NCBI RefSeq assembly: GCF_001949145.1
Contig: NW_019091377.1
Location: 1,441,368-1,490,339, forward strand
Direction: 5' to 3'
DNA from: Acanthaster planci
Taxonomy: Eukaryota; Echinodermata; Asteroidea; Valvatida; Acanthasteridae
Length of the DNA stretch: 48,972 nucleotides
A program made the translations under genes and the position numbers. Below the pieces are notes generated by a model. The model did no database searches and was not told the origin of the DNA. It was given only the letters and a program-made list of their open reading frames with translations. This document shows, in pieces, positions 46,701 through 48,972 of this stretch. How positions within the stretch are numbered: the first letter of the stretch is position 1; every line of letters begins with the position of its first letter.

Positions 46701-48552
46701 GTGTAAGCACGAGTTCAGGAGCACATTTTAACAAGTCTTGTCAGTATGGCTCAGGACATGGCGATCATGAAACTCGGTACAATGGAATGGTCTTGCCTCG
46801 GGTGCATGATACCATAATAGTCGGAGTTTCCTGCCCGCAGGATGTGTTTGAAGTGCGGTTTGCTAAGATGCCTGACGAGCCGGTGACGGCAGATGAAGAC
46901 AACGAAGACGAAGAGGGCAAAGACAGCGAGGCAAGCAGTCACGGCTCAACCTCGGGGTCGTCGTGTTCTGACGATGACAGCGAAGCTGAGAGGGAAAGTC
47001 AGTTATCAAAGCTGCAGGCACAGGTCAGTGTGATAACAATCTACTGATTGGTTAGAATGCAAACAGCTTTTTCCCCAGTAAAATGTGAGAAGTGGTCTGG
47101 TAGTTGTATTTCTGAAGTAATGTTGGGACGGCTTCTGAGAAATGTTGCAGAAACGCGATGACGAGTTGCTTGAATGTGTTTAGTGGGGGAGGCTCTTGGG
47201 TAACATGATGATAACCTTTGCGTGTCAAATGAGCCAAGAGTTCTAACCTAGTCTCGCAGCATGTGATCTGGAACAGTTGATTCAGTATGACTGCTGTGAA
47301 GGTAAGGATGGTAAGAGTTGGCTGTGACTTTTGAAGGTTTCTGATTTGTGGAAGGACAAAGTGCTCTTTAGACAAGGATCTTTTTTCGATGTACCCGTTC
47401 AGTAGATGACTTGAAATGACAGCTGCAAACTCACCGGCTGTAGAAAGTTTACTGATGTATACTCTAAAGGGCAGTACTCTCTTTTTCCATATCTTTTGAC
47501 TCATAACCTTCCCAGACCCATCAAACCCAAGAATGGGTTCAGTAGAATTGTAGGATTGATAGAGCTAAACACTTTTTCAAGGTTCAAAGTTAAGATTGTG
47601 ATGATGAAGATCTAGGAAGTTGCTTCAGAAGAAGAAATGTCTTCAAGGTATGAAAGAGGGGAAAAGGAATGTATAGTATTGATATTTTTCTGTCTGACTG
47701 ATTGGAAAAAAAAATGTTGATGTCCGGGTGCCTGGCTGTAAGTTAGTGCTGGACTTCCTGGAAACCCTTATTCAAGTTGTACAAGGTTGGTGTTTGTTCC
47801 TCTTGCAGCTGAAATCAGTACATGAACAACTGACGGCGCTCTCCCAAGCCTCACAGAACCGGGCCAAGAGGAAGAAGGAGCACAAGAAGAAGCGGAGAAA
47901 GGACAAGGATGGGGAGAACCACCACGCCCCACCGGAGAAGGACAAGGACCACCATCGCAGCGGAGGAGGAGGAGTGGTGGAGCCTGTGGAGAAGGAAGGC
48001 AGCCGCGGAGAGAAGCCCGCCAAGGTTAAGGAGGAGGCCGAGCCCAAGGTCAAGGAGGAGGTGGAGACCAAGGCGGCCAAGCCCAAGAAACCTAGGGCCA
48101 AGACCAACAAGGCCAAGGCTGGAGGGGATAAGGCCACTAAGGCTTCCAAGACGAAGAAGAGCTCGAGCAGGTAGCATCACCAACTAATAACTCGCCCCCT
48201 CTCAAACACCATCAAGCACTGATGTTTATTGTCATAGAATTAGCTTCTCATTAACCCGTTTATAGTGCAAGAGACCATCTTGGTGACTTTTTTAGTGGCA
48301 CTGGGCCACTGCAATGCTCAAAGATACATCATTTGTTTCTTAAATTAGAGAACTTCTGATTTCTTGTACGACAAAATAAGAGAAGTAATCAAGAAGCATT
48401 CTTTGTTTCCTCTGTTTTCCTTTTTCACACTGGTAGCTCCAAGAGGTCAAAGGCTGTCGTCCCTGCATACGACAGCGAAGACGAGGACATGGCCAAACCA
48501 ATGTCCTACGACGAGAAGAGGCAGCTGAGCCTGGACATCAATAAATTACCAG
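31723..48552 (+). CDS. BRD2/3/4-like (BET): BET double-bromodomain protein, BRD2/3/4 type (3' partial)
   Basis: Exons: 31723-31781, 40225-40369, 40938-41111, 41730-41876, 42712-42880, 43468-43748, 44386-44667, 46072-46173, 46453-46581, 46841-47023, 47809-48170, 48437-48552. All phases agree; 2149 nt, 716 residues to this point, and the gene continues past the window. The protein reads acetyl-lysine marks on histones and links chromatin to transcription. Order: variable N terminus, bromodomain 1 (about residues 90-197), Ala/Pro/Thr-rich linker, the conserved [15 protein letters not shown] block, bromodomain 2 (about 398-508), acidic Ser-rich stretch, a Leu-rich coiled segment ([17 protein letters not shown]), a Lys/Glu-rich basic region, and the start of the ET domain. 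Start choice: the ATG at 31723 has an upstream in-frame TGA at 31684, and its phase 2 donor fits the exon 2 acceptor. Exon 1 is the least certain part. Most invertebrates have one BET gene, orthologous to all of BRD2, BRD3, BRD4 and BRDT, so one vertebrate name should not be forced on it. Confidence 0.93.
36772..37194. mobile_element. piggyBac-like MITE (about 420 bp)
   Basis: The left end is TTTACCCCTTCGCGCCGGAA; the reverse complement of the right end is TTAACCCCTTGACGCCGGAA. The termini match closely, start with a TTAA-type target site (TTTA on the left by one change) and continue ACCCCTT, as in piggyBac-like elements. No transposase ORF is present. Confidence 0.6.
37383..38185. mobile_element. 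hAT-like non-autonomous element (about 800 bp)
   Basis: The left end is cagggctcgaattcaac; the right end is aattcggagccctg, its complement apart from one inserted base. If the termini begin at AGGGCTC, the flanking 8-mers ttaaccgc and gtaacccc match at six of eight positions, as for an old hAT target duplication. No transposase ORF was seen. It lies in BET intron 1. Confidence 0.55.
41001..42775 (+). other. Bromodomain 1 of the BET protein (three exons)
   Basis: It runs from [20 protein letters not shown] through the WPF shelf (W112-P113-F114), [20 protein letters not shown] and the acetyl-lysine-binding asparagine in [10 protein letters not shown] (N171) to [20 protein letters not shown]. 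All hallmark residues of BET bromodomain 1 are present. The introns fall after LSLP and after KPGE, both phase 0. Confidence 0.96.
43468..43748 (+). other. Ala/Pro/Thr-rich linker exon
   Basis: This exon encodes an alanine run ([11 protein letters not shown]) followed by repeated R-P-T-P units and [20 protein letters not shown]. It is probably disordered, joining the two bromodomains. It is GC-rich, so other frames are also open; only this frame keeps phase with both neighbours. Confidence 0.85.
44602..46876 (+). other. Bromodomain 2 of the BET protein (four exons)
   Basis: [20 protein letters not shown], then [20 protein letters not shown] (WPF at W423-F425), [32 protein letters not shown], and [16 protein letters not shown] with the binding asparagine N482, ending [19 protein letters not shown]. 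The histidine after LGL (LHDYHD) is the residue that distinguishes BET second bromodomains from the first. Confidence 0.96.
46841..48170 (+). other. Acidic Ser-rich stretch, coiled segment and basic region of the BET protein
   Basis: Exon 46841-47023 encodes an acidic, Ser-rich run ([20 protein letters not shown] and [11 protein letters not shown]), a likely CK2 target by analogy with BRD4. It continues across a phase 0 junction into [17 protein letters not shown], the conserved leucine-rich motif of BET proteins. Exon 47809-48170 then gives [17 protein letters not shown] and long Lys/Glu repeats. This region is nuclear-localising and probably disordered. Confidence 0.88.
48437..48552 (+). 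other. Start of the ET (extra-terminal) domain of the BET protein
   Basis: Encodes [20 protein letters not shown] then DINKLPG, the opening of the ET domain that recruits partners such as JMJD6 and NSD3 in vertebrates. The donor GTTAGG follows at 48553 in phase 1. The rest of the domain lies beyond the window. Confidence 0.94.
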
Positions 48553-48972
48553 GTTAGGACATAAGGAGGGGCGGGACTAGAAGGACTGAAGGGGGAGGGG
48601 GTTTGACAGTGAAGGAGGCATTACCTCGCCCGTGAAGTGTGAAAAGCTGTGGTTTCAGCGCAAGCAAAAAGCGTGTCCAAAATTATGTTAAGAGTGGGAG
48701 GATATAGGATTAAGTAAAAATATACAAGTCCTGCCTTTTGCACTACTTTTTTCTTTGCTAATCGCAGGTTGTTAATGAAAGGCAAAGACTAGTGGTTACT
48801 TTAAAGAACAGGAAACAGGTTTTGGAGGATTCAGGAATGTTTCTGGTCGAAACATTCATGGAATCAAGGCCAGCATGTAGCTAGTTTGAGTGGGCAGTGG
48901 ACATACACCCCTTGAGATGGAATTAACCCTAACCCCCTAGGCTCCTGCACTAGAAAGCACACTGAACCTCAC
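48553..48972 (+). other. BET gene intron 12, truncated by the window end
   Basis: Intronic sequence after the ET exon donor. It contains attaaccctaacc at about 48923, the motif that also bounds the repeat segment in TBC1D13 intron 3. No exon or other feature was identified before the window end. Confidence 0.7.

Noticed and set aside
47772-48183. Leu/Ser-rich minus-strand ORFs and an Arg-rich plus-strand ORF near 48 kb
   Set aside because: They are shadows of the Lys/Glu-rich BET exon 11.

Overview
The window looks like nuclear genomic DNA from an invertebrate deuterostome. An echinoderm is my first guess; a hemichordate or amphioxus is possible. The evidence is split genes with GT-AG introns, AT-rich introns full of small DNA transposons, a single-copy style BET gene, a TBC1D13 orthologue, and a receptor built from NIDO, HYR, EGF and SEA modules, which are domain families abundant in echinoderms. 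The species cannot be fixed from the sequence alone.

Three protein genes lie head to tail on the + strand; I found no convincing minus-strand gene. (1) 85-12505 is the 3' part of a mosaic type I membrane glycoprotein. I joined 20 exons whose phases all agree (3339 coding nt, 1112 residues plus stop). The order is NIDO (C-terminal half), cysteine-rich EGF-like segment, complete NIDO, two HYR domains, Ser/Thr/Pro mucin repeats, two EGF-like modules, SEA, EGF, transmembrane helix, and a tail of about 84 residues. (2) 18094-27021 is a complete TBC1D13 orthologue of 12 exons and 395 residues, a Rab GTPase-activating protein with both catalytic fingers intact. (3) 31723 to the window end is a BET double-bromodomain gene (BRD2/3/4 type): 12 exons and 716 residues to the last exon seen, including bromodomain 1, bromodomain 2, an acidic Ser-rich stretch, a Lys-rich basic region and the start of the ET domain. 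It continues beyond the window.

Between and inside the genes: 12.5-18.1 kb is intergenic, with two long hairpins, a 31-bp minisatellite, a hAT-like MITE and the TBC1D13 5' flank (CCAAT box plus a perfect CRE). 27.0-31.3 kb is the TBC1D13 3' flank, with several possible poly(A) signals. The BET 5' flank carries two copies of an E-box plus CCAAT module at fixed spacing. BET intron 1 (8.4 kb) holds a piggyBac-like MITE and a hAT-like element. TBC1D13 introns hold a pogo-like MITE, a degenerate tandem array and two of three copies of a dispersed MITE family; the third copy is in gene 1.

The three genes show no sign of working as one pathway: a cell-surface adhesion or mucin-like protein, a vesicle-traffic regulator and a chromatin reader. 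The linkage of TBC1D13 with a BET gene is notable because human TBC1D13 and BRD3 both lie in 9q34, part of the MHC paralogon. I saw no tRNA, rRNA or CRISPR features. I did not find a clearly new biological system. The best candidates for a second look are the domain combination of gene 1, the paired regulatory modules upstream of the BET gene, and the over-represented palindrome TAGGCCTA.
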